The position numbers were made by a program, and so were the translations under genes. Below, one piece after another: positions 1 to 9,117 of a stretch of DNA of 37,833 nt. Position 1 is the first letter of the stretch, and each line of letters begins with the position of its first letter. Below the pieces are notes generated by a model. That model ran no database searches, was not told where the DNA came from, and saw only the letters and a list, made by a program, of their open reading frames with translations. The DNA is from Mastigocoleus testarum BC008 (GTDB lineage: Bacteria > Cyanobacteriota > Cyanobacteriia > Cyanobacteriales > Nostocaceae), in assembly GCF_001456025.1 (NCBI RefSeq), contig NZ_LMTZ01000105.1, forward strand, positions 1-37,833. Direction: 5' to 3'.

Positions 1-174
1 TCTGATTATTACGTTAGTTCTGGCTCACAGTTAACACTGTCCAAAACCAGACGGCTAGCGTGTTGCAAATTTTCGGAAGAGTCTAATATCGTTTACTGTG
101 TTGGTGTGTCTAATAAAAATGAGAATAACAAAATTTCAAATGGAAAATTTAATTTAAGCTATCACAATGTATGA
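1..174 (+). CDS. possible C-terminal end of an upstream gene
   Basis: Frame 1 is open from the window edge to a TGA at 172-174, about 57 codons, while the other two plus-strand frames have early stops. The stop overlaps the ATG of the CHAT gene in an ATGA arrangement (171-174), which is typical of translationally coupled genes. The peptide is Cys- and Asn-rich, has no motif I recognise, and could be chance in AT-rich DNA. The start lies outside the window. Confidence 0.25.
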   Translation, partial: SDYYVSSGSQLTLSKTRRLACCKFSEESNIVYCVGVSNKNENNKISNGKFNLSYHNV

Positions 175-896
175 AAAGCTCAGCCAATCAAAACCCCTTC
201 TCCAATCCTCAGAAAAGTATTTTCGGTGGTAATATCAAAGTTGGTGGAAACCTAACCGTTGGAAACATTACTCAAAGCAATAATTCCGCCACAACAAATC
301 AACCCACAAGCCGAACCAAAAACCCAACCCCAAAGCGCACAATATTAATCCTTGCATCCAGCCCAATAGATCAGGCAAGATTACGCTTAGATAAGGAAGC
401 GCGGGAAATCGATGAAGGTTTACGAAGGTCACAAAAACGAGAACAATTTACCTTAGAACAAAAATGGGCTGTCCGTCCCGATGATTTACGTCGCGCACTT
501 TTAGATTTTCATCCCCAAATTGTTCACTTTTGCGGACATGGTAGTGGAGAAAAGGGACTAATGTTAGAAAACAATCTGGGAGAAGCACAGTTAGTTCCCA
601 CCGATGCTTTAGCAAAACTATTTAAATTATTTAGCGATCACGGTGTAGAATGTGTCGTATTAAATGCCTGCTATGCTGAAGTCCAAGGAGAAGCAATTTC
701 CCAACATATTAACTATGTAGTGGGGATGAGCGATGAAATAAGTGATGACGCTGCAGTTAAATTTGCACTTGGTTTTTACGATGCATTAGGTGCTGGTTGG
801 TCGTACAAAGATGCTTATGATATGGGATGTAATGCGATCGCGTTAGAAGGAATTCCAGAAGAATTGACCCCAGTATTAAAAACAAGATTAATTTAG
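171..896 (+). CDS. CHAT-domain (caspase-like) protein
   Basis: Small CHAT-family protein of 241 aa, related to caspase and separase peptidases. Residues 1-50 are low complexity with a Gly/Asn-rich stretch around 19-35. From about residue 55 a Rossmann-like strand (RTILILASSP) opens the CHAT domain. The expected catalytic pair is visible: His123 in HFCGHG and Cys167 in VVLNACYA, each after a hydrophobic strand. No signal peptide or membrane segment is seen, so it should be cytoplasmic. There is no clear Shine-Dalgarno sequence, and the start may depend on coupling to the frame ending at 174. CHAT proteins of this size in cyanobacteria often act as proteolytic effectors with partner sensor proteins, but no partner is evident. 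The substrate is unknown. The family call is firm; proteolytic activity is inferred from the dyad. Confidence 0.85.
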   Translation: MKSSANQNPFSNPQKSIFGGNIKVGGNLTVGNITQSNNSATTNQPTSRTKNPTPKRTILILASSPIDQARLRLDKEAREIDEGLRRSQKREQFTLEQKWAVRPDDLRRALLDFHPQIVHFCGHGSGEKGLMLENNLGEAQLVPTDALAKLFKLFSDHGVECVVLNACYAEVQGEAISQHINYVVGMSDEISDDAAVKFALGFYDALGAGWSYKDAYDMGCNAIALEGIPEELTPVLKTRLI

Positions 897-902
897 ATCG
901 AG

Positions 903-937
903 TAACTGATAACTGATAACTGTTAACTGACAACTGT
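903..937 (+). repeat. heptameric short tandem repeat (TAACTGA type)
   Basis: Five consecutive 7-bp units of the form TAACTGA/TAACTGT (the last CAACTGT) lie between the CHAT gene and ilvD. The same heptamer family recurs at 30303-30386. Short tandem heptamers between genes are characteristic of filamentous cyanobacteria. Confidence 0.9.
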
Positions 938-994
938 CAACCAACTTTCTGATACTCTGGGTATTCAGAGAGGAGAAGCCCTAGAGGAATCCAA

Positions 995-2680
995 ATGTCA
1001 GAAAATTTGAGAAGTCGAGCAATTACACAGGGTCCAGAAAGAACACCAAATCGCGCCATGCTCCGTGCGACCGGTTTTGGTGATGGAGATTTTACTAAAC
1101 CCATTGTGGGAATTTCCAATAGTTTTAGCACCATCACCCCTTGTAATATGGGGATAAACCAGTTAGCCCAAAGAGCAGAAACTGGGATTCGGGAAGCAGG
1201 GGGAATGCCCCAAATGTTCGGTACCATTACCGTAAGCGATGGTATTTCCATGGGTACTGAGGGTATGAAGTATTCCTTGGTATCGCGGGAAGTAATTGCT
1301 GACTCCATTGAAACAGCTTGTACCGCTCAAAGTATGGATGGGGTTATAGCTATCGGTGGTTGCGATAAAAATATGCCGGGTGCAATGATTGCCATTGCAA
1401 GGATGAATATTCCGGCTGTGTTTGTTTATGGTGGGACGATTAAACCGGGACATCACGATGGACGTGACCTGACTGTTGTGAGTGCTTTTGAGGCTGTTGG
1501 TGCTTACAAAGCTGATAAAATTGACGATAAAGAATTATTAGAAATCGAACGTAAGGCTTGTCCTGGGGCTGGTTCTTGTGGTGGAATGTTCACTGCAAAT
1601 ACCATGTCTTCTGCTTTTGAAGCCTTAGGAATGAGTTTACCCTATTCTTCTACCATGGCTGCGGAAGATGCAGAAAAAGCTGACAGCACGGAAAAATCAG
1701 CATTTTTCTTAGTGGAAGCCATTCGCAAACAAATTTTACCCCGCCAAATCATTACTCGTAAATCTATTGAAAATGCTATTTCGGTAATTATGGCGATTGG
1801 TGGTTCTACCAATGCGGTCTTACACTTTTTAGCGATCGCTCGTGCTGCTGGTGTAGAACTTACCCTGGATGATTTTGAAACTATTCGTACCCGCGTTCCA
1901 GTTTTATGTGATTTAAAGCCTAGTGGTAGATATGTGGCTACAGATCTACACAAAGCTGGTGGTATTCCCCAAGTAATGAAAATATTACTGGAACATGACC
2001 TATTACATGGGGACTGCTTAACTATTACTGGTCAAACGGTGGCTGAAGTTTTAGCAGATGTACCTGCAGAACCATCAAGTAATCAAGATGTAATTCGTCC
2101 TTGGGATAATCCTATGTATAAGCAAGGACACCTCGCCATTTTGAAGGGTAACTTAGCACAAGAAGGTGGTGTTGCCAAAATTACTGGTGTTAAAACTCCA
2201 CAAATGACTGGTCCAGCGCGGGTATTTGAATCGGAAGAAGCTTGTTTAGATGCAATTTTAGCCGGTAAAATTCAAGCCGGTGATGTAGTTGTCGTCCGTT
2301 ATGAAGGACCGAAAGGTGGTCCGGGAATGCGGGAAATGTTAGCCCCAACCTCAGCTATTATTGGTGCTGGTTTGGGTGATTCGGTTGGTTTAATTACTGA
2401 CGGACGTTTTTCTGGTGGTACCTACGGTTTGGTGGTCGGTCACGTTGCTCCGGAAGCAGCTGTTGGCGGTACTATCGCCCTTGTAGAAGAAGGGGATTCC
2501 ATTACAATTGATGCTACTGCACGTTTATTGCATTTAAATATATCTGATGAAGAATTAGAACGTCGTCGGGCAAATTGGAAACCGCGATCGCCACGTTACA
2601 ATACAGGAGTACTAGCAAAATATGCCAAACTAGTATCTTCTAGTAGCTTGGGAGCTGTTACTGATTTGGATTTATTTTAA
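995..2680 (+). CDS. ilvD: dihydroxy-acid dehydratase
   Basis: Dihydroxy-acid dehydratase (EC 4.2.1.9) removes water from 2,3-dihydroxy-isovalerate and 2,3-dihydroxy-3-methylvalerate to give the 2-oxo acids, the penultimate step of valine and isoleucine synthesis. It also feeds leucine and pantothenate synthesis. The 561-aa length is normal for the family. Fe-S cluster cysteines are Cys50 (TITPCNMG), Cys123 (GGCDKNMPG) and Cys195 (CPGAGSCGG). Lys125 beside Cys123 is the usual carbamylated metal-ligand lysine, and Asp81 of SDGISMG is a metal-ligand position. The Ser of DGRFSGGTYG near residue 475 is the expected catalytic base. The ATG at 995 follows a purine-rich GAGAGGAGAAG ribosome-binding region and gives the canonical N-terminus. 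It is a housekeeping gene with no functional tie to its neighbours. Confidence 0.98.
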   Translation: MSENLRSRAITQGPERTPNRAMLRATGFGDGDFTKPIVGISNSFSTITPCNMGINQLAQRAETGIREAGGMPQMFGTITVSDGISMGTEGMKYSLVSREVIADSIETACTAQSMDGVIAIGGCDKNMPGAMIAIARMNIPAVFVYGGTIKPGHHDGRDLTVVSAFEAVGAYKADKIDDKELLEIERKACPGAGSCGGMFTANTMSSAFEALGMSLPYSSTMAAEDAEKADSTEKSAFFLVEAIRKQILPRQIITRKSIENAISVIMAIGGSTNAVLHFLAIARAAGVELTLDDFETIRTRVPVLCDLKPSGRYVATDLHKAGGIPQVMKILLEHDLLHGDCLTITGQTVAEVLADVPAEPSSNQDVIRPWDNPMYKQGHLAILKGNLAQEGGVAKITGVKTPQMTGPARVFESEEACLDAILAGKIQAGDVVVVRYEGPKGGPGMREMLAPTSAIIGAGLGDSVGLITDGRFSGGTYGLVVGHVAPEAAVGGTIALVEEGDSITIDATARLLHLNISDEELERRRANWKPRSPRYNTGVLAKYAKLVSSSSLGAVTDLDLF

Positions 2681-2927
2681 GCGATTGAAGATTGAGGATT
2701 GGGGATTAAAGATCGTTTTATTGAAGTTATCTATATAACTATTAGAACTCTAAAATGCAGTACAAAGTAAAAAAATGATTATTAAGCTAAGTTAAAAATA
2801 GATTAGTAATCAAATAATAACTATGTACCCTTTGCACAGATATAGCGATCTAAATTCCTAGTTCTCAATTCCTTGAACTTTTCTAATTTCTTAAATTCAC
2901 TTAATTCTTGCAACTCCCACGCAGAAA
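2681..2927. other. intergenic spacer after ilvD
   Basis: AT-rich 247-bp spacer. It starts with short degenerate repeats of a GATTGAGGATTGGGGATT kind. I see no convincing terminator hairpin with a T-run. The promoter of the following membrane-protein gene is presumably here but is not clear enough to mark. Confidence 0.4.
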
Positions 2928-3605
2928 ATGAAATTTAAACATTCAATCAACCTACATAAAGGTACAACTTTTCTTTTTGTTCTAGGTCTAATGTTGTGGT
3001 ACCAGAATTTTACTATAGGACCTTGGGTATATTTGGCTTTGCATGGTAGTTATGGAATCATGTGGTTGATTAAAGACAATATGTTCCCAGATAAACAATG
3101 GGATAAAGAAACTTCCATACCAATGGGAATATTTATTTTTGTAGGTTTGGGCTTATATTGGGTTGCTCCATTTATTTTGATAAGTAGCGGTTCTCAACCT
3201 CCTGCTCCATTAATAGCCTTAGCTATTATCATGAATTTATTTGGAGTTTTTTTACATTACAGTGGCGATGCACAAAAGTACTATACTCTCAAATATAAGC
3301 CTGGATTAATTACGGAAGGATTTTTTGCTCGCTGTCGCAATACCAACTATTTAGGAGAAATCCTGACTTATAGTAGCTTTGCAATCTTGGCTCAACATTG
3401 GCTTCCTTTTGTTGTTTTGGGGTTATTCGCTTCAGCAGGATTTATTCCAAATATGATTAAAAAAGAGAAATCACTTTCCCGTTACCCTGAATTTGAGGAA
3501 TATAAAGCTAACTCGGGATTAATTTTGCCTAAATTATTTGGATTTGGAATTGGTACTTCAACTCAAAGCTCAACAACAGCAAATACATCTCAAGAAAGTC
3601 GTTAA
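2928..3605 (+). CDS. ICMT/DUF1295-like integral membrane protein, putative methyltransferase or reductase
   Basis: Membrane protein of 225 aa with about five hydrophobic segments (near residues 10-30, 36-52, 64-85, 90-110 and 150-175). The diagnostic part is RNTNYLGE at residues 137-144, preceded by GLITEGFFA. This matches the conserved C-terminal motif (R-x-x-N-Y-x-G-E) shared by isoprenylcysteine carboxyl methyltransferases, phospholipid methyltransferases and the steroid 5-alpha-reductase/DUF1295 group. In those families the motif lies at the cofactor site beside the membrane. The tail after residue 205 is polar, Ser/Thr/Gln-rich and probably disordered. The substrate cannot be told from sequence, and a lipid or small hydrophobic molecule is most likely. 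The gene is monocistronic, converging on the minus-strand DUF928 gene 25 bp away. Confidence 0.7.
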   Translation: MKFKHSINLHKGTTFLFVLGLMLWYQNFTIGPWVYLALHGSYGIMWLIKDNMFPDKQWDKETSIPMGIFIFVGLGLYWVAPFILISSGSQPPAPLIALAIIMNLFGVFLHYSGDAQKYYTLKYKPGLITEGFFARCRNTNYLGEILTYSSFAILAQHWLPFVVLGLFASAGFIPNMIKKEKSLSRYPEFEEYKANSGLILPKLFGFGIGTSTQSSTTANTSQESR

Positions 3606-3630
3606 TTTGATTATTTTGTAAAAGCAAGAC

Positions 3631-4479
3631 TCAATCAGCTTTACAACAGTTTAAAAGAGGTCTATCTGCTAAGTTCTCAAGTTCTTCAGACAGAAGTAAA
3701 TTTGTCCATTTTTCTTGTAGTGAAGTGTCTTGTGGTTTCGCAAGACGAAGCTTTGCTAAATTCATTAAGGCATCATACCAAATTCCGTTTTCCGCATACA
3801 GTTCTATTTGTTGCAAAAGAGTTCCCTGTTTGAGTTTTTCTGTCAGGTTAGGGCTTAGTTCTATACGTTCTATCCATCCGTCAATTGTTTCTAATTTGGC
3901 TGGTTGTTCGGGGTCGCATTTAACTCTAACCTTGAGAAACCAATGGTACATTTTGTGATGCATTTTCTCACTTATTTCCAAGGCTTGAATACTTTTATTC
4001 ATAGGAATGCTAACAACACCTGGAGTTTCTGGTTTATTTAAAAAATTTCTATATAGTGTTTTACTAGGTGTTTGAGATTCATCTTTAATTACAAATTCTA
4101 TTGTTGCAATTGACGATTGATCGTAGGGAACAAAAAACCAGAAAGTAGGGTATTCAGCTGTTGTTAATCCCCAAACTTTAGTCACAGGAATTATTTCTTC
4201 CCGATCAAATGTAATTGTTTGTTGGTAATCAGGAGCTAAAGCCATTAGAGGTTGTTCGCCATTATTACATCCCCTACTAGCAGCTCCTCCACGATTCCCT
4301 GCTGCACTGCGGTCGGGTGGTGGCGGTGGTGGTGTAAATTTTAATGAGTTACTTCTAAAATTAGTAGGATTAGCAAAAATTTCTGAGGAGTAAACAATAT
4401 TTACCAAACATAATCCAATTAAGGTAGCAGATAAATTTATAATAAATAAATTTATTATTTTTCGCCTATTTTTTACCAT
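3631..4479 (-). CDS. DUF928 family exported protein
   Basis: Protein of 282 aa with a basic N-terminus and a hydrophobic segment at about residues 8-30, a likely signal peptide or anchor. A run of six prolines (FTPPPPPPDRS) and a Gly/Arg-rich stretch follow, ending in RGCNNGEQPLMALAP, a hallmark of DUF928. The next part (TVAEYPTFWFFVPY-like region, about 105-130) is the conserved beta-rich core seen in this cyanobacterial family. Its function is unknown. It lies 178 bp downstream of the CHASE2-CHAT gene on the same strand. DUF928 genes commonly neighbour CHASE2/CHAT genes in cyanobacteria, so the two may act together at the membrane or in the periplasm. The family is confident; any role is inference. 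Confidence 0.8.
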   Translation of the reverse strand: MVKNRRKIINLFIINLSATLIGLCLVNIVYSSEIFANPTNFRSNSLKFTPPPPPPDRSAAGNRGGAASRGCNNGEQPLMALAPDYQQTITFDREEIIPVTKVWGLTTAEYPTFWFFVPYDQSSIATIEFVIKDESQTPSKTLYRNFLNKPETPGVVSIPMNKSIQALEISEKMHHKMYHWFLKVRVKCDPEQPAKLETIDGWIERIELSPNLTEKLKQGTLLQQIELYAENGIWYDALMNLAKLRLAKPQDTSLQEKWTNLLLSEELENLADRPLLNCCKAD

Positions 4480-4657
4480 AATTAAATTAAAAAAATTATT
4501 TAAAGAGAAATATTTATGAATTATTCTGTTTACAGAACTTTGAAGTTTTTAATATAAAGTGCTTACAATAGATAAAACTTTTTATGAGTCTTAATATTCA
4601 ATATTCTCATATTAATTTGATAAATTGAGAAGACTGCAATTTATTGTTACCAACTAT

Positions 4658-7024
4658 TTATTTCTGCTTGATTTTTGAACCTAAATATACTGTTGTAATA
4701 ACATTGGTGCTGACAAAAATTAAAGCAGCAGGAATAAGAGGAATCAAACAACCAAATAAACTTAACAAGATAATTGCAATTCCATACAAAATAATAAATC
4801 CTATCCCTACAGCTAACAGCAAATAGCTTGGTCGTCGCACATACCAAGCAAGTGAAATACCAACTATCGACCAACCCCAAATCCAAATCACCTCAAACCA
4901 TATTGACCAACTCCATAGGAGGGGTCGTCCATCTAGAACAGCACTTAGCAGTTGACTGACCATTTGTGCTTGGAGAATAACTCCCGGTATAGTTTTTTGT
5001 TTTCCTTCAATCGTATAAGGAGTCAAAGAGTAATCTCGAAAGCTCTCTGCGGTGGTACCAATGAGAATTATTTTATCTTTTACTGCTGCAGCATTGAGTT
5101 TACCTGCTAACAGTTCTCCTAAAGTAATCTTGGGAGCGATCGCTTGTGGGGAAGGAGAAAAGCGGTAGTTGAGTAAAATTTGGTGTCCTAAAGCATCAAT
5201 CCTTTGGTATGCTCCAGTATGTGCTTCCAAAGGTTTAAATTTTAATTGACCTAGTTTCCATTTACCTTGCGACGTGAATTGTAGCTTAACTCCTTTCTTG
5301 TATAGATAGCGCAAAGCTAGTTGCACGCTTAAAGCATAAGAAGCTTGACAGGGAGAAGAGAGAGGAGGAGTTAAGGCTAAATAATGGCGGCGCACTACAT
5401 TATCTTTATCCAGAAGAATATCGCTAAAACCTAAATGGTCTTGGGAAACTTCTGGAGGTGGAGCAACACCAGATTTACCTGTTTGGGGTTCGCTAACCTT
5501 ACAAACTGCAACTAACCGATTCTGCATTAATTTTACTAGTTGGGGATATTTTTTATCTGTTGGATAATCCCGGTATATATCTAAACCAATAGCTGCAGGT
5601 TGATGTGGCTCTAACTTCGCTAATAATTGGGTAAGAAATTTATCTGATAATGAACCTCGAGGTTTTTCCGATTGTTGCGATCGCACATCTTCTTCGGTAA
5701 TAGTTACAATCAGTAGACGCGAGTCTGGTTTCTCTGGGGGTCGCATTTGCATTAACCAATCAAAGGCTTGGATTTCTAATGATTGCAGTAATCCTAAATA
5801 TCGGCTTCCCATTAATAACCCAGTCATTAATAAGCTTGCGAACAATATAAACGGTAAGCCCAATCGATTTAAAACTCCAATTCTTGGAGTATGGATAAAT
5901 TGCTCTGATTGTGAAGGTGTAACTACATTAGTTGGATTACTGGTTGAACTGAAATATAGTTGCGACCAAGTTAAGGGTAACTCAGCAGGATTTTGACAGA
6001 TTACAGGTAACCAAGTAGCACAGGGGAACTGATTTTCTAGTGCTTGTAATCTTTCCCTTGCTTCCCGGACGGCTAAATATGAGGAATCTCCCCGTGCAAA
6101 AGCTTCTAAAAAATACTTTAAAAATTGCTGTGCGACTCGGTCGGGGACGGGTTCGCGCATAACGACAATTTGGGGAATATTTAAATCTGCAAACTCCCGC
6201 GCTAATCCCAAACCATCGCAGGAGTTGAAAATTGCTAATTGTAATCCCCTTTCCACAGCTTTTTTCAAAGCATACTTTAACTGACTAATTGTTAAACTTT
6301 CAGTTTGATTGATGTAGATTTTTCCCGTTTCATTGGTTTGAGTTGCGCTATGTCCGGCGAAAAAGAAAATTTGCCAATCTTGTTCCCATAATTTATCTGT
6401 GAGGTCTTTAGATTCCGGCTCAACTAAAAAAGTAATATCTGCATTAGGTAAATTTTCCAACAGTATTCGGTCTACTTTAGTATCAATTCCTTGGCTATTA
6501 CCCAATATTGCCAGTATTTTTACTTTCCCGTTGGTAGCTGTCATTTGCTCTACTCGTTCGTAACTAGGCGCACTCAGAGCTATTTCAGCTTTAGGATAGC
6601 GTTCGATTAAATCCCACAAATGCCAAGGAAATTTTTGTAATCGTAGATCTCTAGTTTGTAAAATTACGCGTATTGTGTCGCCAGGTGTGAGTTTTTCCAA
6701 CCATTTCTCACAGATGGGACGAAATGAATCAGATGCTAGCCAAGTATTAAAATTAACTTTTAACTTTTGGGCTGCTTGATGACATTCTTCCAAACTAGGG
6801 GCTTGAGTAACCTGCTTTGGTAAACCTATGGGGCGAGATGGTAAACGGAGATGACGATAAATAGATTGCCAATGATAATAATCGCGGAGAATAGTTGGGT
6901 TGGGGGGAAGTTTAGCCGTAATTTCCACCGCAGGGAGAGCATTTTCATCACCTATCTGTAAAATTGCGTAAAAACCTTGTTCAAAATCTCCCTCTATTAA
7001 CTTTAAAACTACTAACTTTCCCAC
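4658..7024 (-). CDS. CHAT-CHASE2 membrane protein
   Basis: Protein of 788 aa joining a cytoplasmic CHAT protease-like domain to an extracytoplasmic CHASE2 sensor. Residues 1-160 are an N-terminal region of the type preceding CHAT in cyanobacteria. CHAT covers about 160-360, with His225 in FFFAGHSA and Cys269 in AIFNSCDG as the expected dyad. A transmembrane helix near 385-410 is followed by CHASE2 (about 415-680, with DWLMQMRPPEKPDSRLLIV-type opening). Three C-terminal hydrophobic segments occupy 700-780. CHASE2 normally senses an unknown external or lumenal signal for kinases or cyclases; here the output would be CHAT proteolysis. The start is a GTG with an AGGAG box 8 bases upstream. It appears to be followed by the DUF928 gene in the same direction. 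Confidence 0.9.
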   Translation of the reverse strand: MGKLVVLKLIEGDFEQGFYAILQIGDENALPAVEITAKLPPNPTILRDYYHWQSIYRHLRLPSRPIGLPKQVTQAPSLEECHQAAQKLKVNFNTWLASDSFRPICEKWLEKLTPGDTIRVILQTRDLRLQKFPWHLWDLIERYPKAEIALSAPSYERVEQMTATNGKVKILAILGNSQGIDTKVDRILLENLPNADITFLVEPESKDLTDKLWEQDWQIFFFAGHSATQTNETGKIYINQTESLTISQLKYALKKAVERGLQLAIFNSCDGLGLAREFADLNIPQIVVMREPVPDRVAQQFLKYFLEAFARGDSSYLAVREARERLQALENQFPCATWLPVICQNPAELPLTWSQLYFSSTSNPTNVVTPSQSEQFIHTPRIGVLNRLGLPFILFASLLMTGLLMGSRYLGLLQSLEIQAFDWLMQMRPPEKPDSRLLIVTITEEDVRSQQSEKPRGSLSDKFLTQLLAKLEPHQPAAIGLDIYRDYPTDKKYPQLVKLMQNRLVAVCKVSEPQTGKSGVAPPPEVSQDHLGFSDILLDKDNVVRRHYLALTPPLSSPCQASYALSVQLALRYLYKKGVKLQFTSQGKWKLGQLKFKPLEAHTGAYQRIDALGHQILLNYRFSPSPQAIAPKITLGELLAGKLNAAAVKDKIILIGTTAESFRDYSLTPYTIEGKQKTIPGVILQAQMVSQLLSAVLDGRPLLWSWSIWFEVIWIWGWSIVGISLAWYVRRPSYLLLAVGIGFIILYGIAIILLSLFGCLIPLIPAALIFVSTNVITTVYLGSKIKQK

Positions 7025-7032
7025 AGTCGCTT

Positions 7033-7037
7033 CTCCT
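7033..7037 (-). promoter_or_regulatory. ribosome binding site fixing a GTG start
   Basis: AGGAG on the minus strand, 8 bases before the GTG at 7024-7022. It is the strongest Shine-Dalgarno match in this part of the window and settles the start of the CHAT-CHASE2 gene, whose first codon is not ATG. Confidence 0.7.
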
Positions 7038-7237
7038 AAGATGGTGATCCTCTTAGTAAATTCAGTAACGCGAAATCGCTTGAATAAAATTTACTGCAAA
7101 TTATATTGACTTGGCTACTTTTGCTACATAGTTTGTAATTATTATCGCTGCAGATAAAGTTAATTGGGATTTTCTGGAAATGGGAAGGAGCATTAAAGGA
7201 ATAATTATTTGAATTACTCATCTTTCAATTCAAATCT

Positions 7238-7726
7238 TTACCTTGATTCAGTTGGATATATATTATATCTTCCTCTTCTTAGACCAAACCTGAAAGTTTT
7301 GTACCTGTCAATATATAGGGATTCCCAAGAAGTTTTAGTTGTCCACTGTTGATTATGGAGAGTGTTCTGATACACTCTAAAGTATACCATTGGGAAAACA
7401 TCTGTTCCCACAGCTTGACCACATCTATTGTATTTAGTGTTTGGCATCTTCATAGTGATTTTAATACTAGATCTGGGTTCGATGTAGTACTTCCTACGCC
7501 TGTATGTGAAAAAGCTGAACTCTGCAAGTCTATGAGTATCGTTATGGATAGTAAATTTATATGTTTTTCTCGTAGCGCTTCTTACGCAAGATGGTCTGGG
7601 TTTAGGTCTATGGATATGAGGTAGAGGGATTCCAAATCTATCTTTCTTCCGGTGAGCTTCTACTTTTTCATTTCCCACGACAAAAAATGTAGATAATAAC
7701 AATCCTGCGATTAGTAATCTTTTCAT
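7238..7726 (-). CDS. small exported basic protein, unknown function
   Basis: Protein of 162 aa with a clear signal peptide: MKRLLIAG, then a hydrophobic core to about residue 18 and a likely cut near VEAH (residues 22-25). The mature part is very basic, rich in Arg, Lys, Tyr and His. It includes a His/Pro stretch (PLPHIHRPKPRPS) and a beta-strand-rich region from residue 55 (YKFTIHNDT and following). I recognise no family. The mature core resembles in outline the exported protein at 8065-8520 (an aromatic-rich YKF strand followed by a beta domain), so the two may be diverged relatives. Export is well supported; function is unknown. Confidence 0.65.
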   Translation of the reverse strand: MKRLLIAGLLLSTFFVVGNEKVEAHRKKDRFGIPLPHIHRPKPRPSCVRSATRKTYKFTIHNDTHRLAEFSFFTYRRRKYYIEPRSSIKITMKMPNTKYNRCGQAVGTDVFPMVYFRVYQNTLHNQQWTTKTSWESLYIDRYKTFRFGLRRGRYNIYPTESR

Positions 7727-8064
7727 AACTCTTGTTTAGTTAATAAATTTATTTGTTGTTAGCTACTACGATAACTTTCTATTTTTATGCATCAATACGG
7801 TTAAGTTAAGAATTATTTTGAAACGAATAAGATGCTCTGAGACACTATAGAGACTGAGTTCTACCTGTCTACCTGCAGCGAAGGTATAGAGTTTCTATTG
7901 CTTCTCTACCAAGAAATTCAGGCTTGAATGAAGCGCAGCTTTTTATATAAAAAAGCAAAGTTATTTGTTGTCAAAAATTATAAAATGAAGTACTTAAAGA
8001 TATATTCAAACCCTAAGTACTTCACATTCAAAATAAGAATATATGGAAAATCAAATACTCAAGT
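7727..8064. other. 338-bp spacer between two exported-protein genes
   Basis: AT-rich and non-coding in all frames as far as I can see. It must contain the promoter of the 162-aa exported protein (minus strand) and the 3' end region of the upstream exported-protein gene. No strong hairpin with a T-run and no known repeat was found. Confidence 0.4.
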
Positions 8065-8520
8065 TTAGCTGCATGTCAATCTGTAGGTATACTTGAGAAA
8101 ATTTGATCCCATATGAATCTTTCTTCTTGGCCAAATTCTTTTCTTCAAATATGGATTAGAGCTTCTCGCAGATAAATATACAATAGCATTGCGTGTTGGG
8201 AAAAGATAACCATGCTGTCCAGCTTTTAAGGAATAATTAGTAATTTTCCATTTAGAGGAATTACGAGGAATATACTTTACTTGAACCTTAATAGGAGATG
8301 GACAAGCATTGTCTAAATAAAATTTGTATGCGGTTTCATCTAGTCTACGTTGGTCTAATTCTCTTCCGGTCTTCCGGATACCAGAGTTTCGATTAAATAC
8401 ATCAAGGTCTTTGATACCCCAACCTGCATAAACAGGACTAAGTACACTTGAAAATGCTAATCCTAAAAATGCACCTGTGGTTGCAGTTTTAATAACTACT
8501 TTTTTCCAATTATTATTCAT
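8065..8520 (-). CDS. small exported protein, unknown function
   Basis: The open frame extends to a GTG at 8556, but the ATG at 8520 is the better start. It gives a textbook signal peptide: MNNNWKKVV, a hydrophobic stretch to about residue 27, and a cut near VYAG. The mature protein is about 120 aa, basic, with two Cys residues (in NACPSP and the terminal LTCS) that could form a disulfide. Strand-rich segments (YKFYLDN, IKVQVKYIP, AIVYLSARS) suggest a small beta-sandwich. No family is recognised. It lies on the same strand as the exported protein at 7238-7726, and a 338-bp gap makes a shared transcript uncertain. Confidence 0.65.
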   Translation of the reverse strand: MNNNWKKVVIKTATTGAFLGLAFSSVLSPVYAGWGIKDLDVFNRNSGIRKTGRELDQRRLDETAYKFYLDNACPSPIKVQVKYIPRNSSKWKITNYSLKAGQHGYLFPTRNAIVYLSARSSNPYLKKRIWPRRKIHMGSNFLKYTYRLTCS

Positions 8521-8900
8521 ATTTTTATACCTGTTTATTTGATTTATCTGTTGCACTTATGAGGTCAGTTCCTCTGATGTCACTCTCTACGATGACTTTT
8601 AATCTTTATGCACTTGAAGCGAAAATTTTTGGAAAAATCTTTCAAACCCGTTTTTCGCGAGCAATCATTACTTCACTCTTAATGATCTGAATTTTTCTAG
8701 CCATTCTTCCCTTCTCGACTATTTTCAGATTGCGATCGCTCACCTGAGAAAAATCCTCAAAACCTTCAATCCTGAATACAGTTCCTATTTAAAAAGTTAC
8801 GCAAAGTTATCTTTTGAGTAAATTATTAAGGATGAATTACGTTTGCGTCGGGAAGTAGATATTTGTTCAGATTGAGGTTTGTTATATAAATTCAGCCGTA
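8521..8900. other. spacer upstream of the exported-protein gene
   Basis: About 380 bp without a convincing gene. It holds the presumed promoter of the minus-strand exported protein and one HIP1 octamer GCGATCGC at about 8733-8740. Nothing else recognisable was seen before the repeat element starting at 8901. Confidence 0.4.
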
Positions 8901-9090
8901 ATATCATGTCCATTAAATCAGTTACGATATGTCATTGCGAGCGGAACGGAGCGCAGCGTCTCCCCTCGGGAGAAAACAATCGCAGGATTTTGCGATTACT
9001 ATGTCCTGTCGGACACGCTGCGCTAACACTCCGCTATCGCTGCGTTCGTAATGACAAGCGTAATTACAAGCGTTTAACCGGACATGATAT
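8901..9090. repeat. nested inverted-repeat element, copy 1
   Basis: Outer ends form an imperfect inverted repeat: ATATCATGTCCA at 8901-8912 and CGGACATGATAT at 9079-9090 (11 of 12 pair). Inside is a second inverted repeat with ends TGTCATTGCGAGCGGA (from 8930) and its near complement ending at 9056. The inner core contains the GGAACGGAGCGCAGCG motif seen in many cyanobacterial interspersed repeats. There is no coding potential for a transposase. The right flank matches the element at 17090-17214 over about 27 bases with three differences, so both belong to one family, presumably a non-autonomous miniature element. Confidence 0.75.
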
Positions 9091-9117
9091 AAAAGGTTGA
9101 TAAAGTCACCACAAAAT

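Noticed and set aside
4644..4886. Short frames on both strands at the 3' end of the CHAT-CHASE2 gene
   Set aside because: Both lie within the C-terminal membrane-helix coding region of that gene and have no independent start signals.
7036..7221. 61-codon minus-strand frame just before the CHAT-CHASE2 gene
   Set aside because: Its stop overlaps the AGGAG ribosome binding site of the next gene, the composition is Asn/Ser/Cys-rich, and it shows no domain or good start signal.
8879..9100. 73-codon plus-strand frame
   Set aside because: It is the translation of the inverted-repeat element at 8901-9090; such frames recur wherever this repeat occurs.
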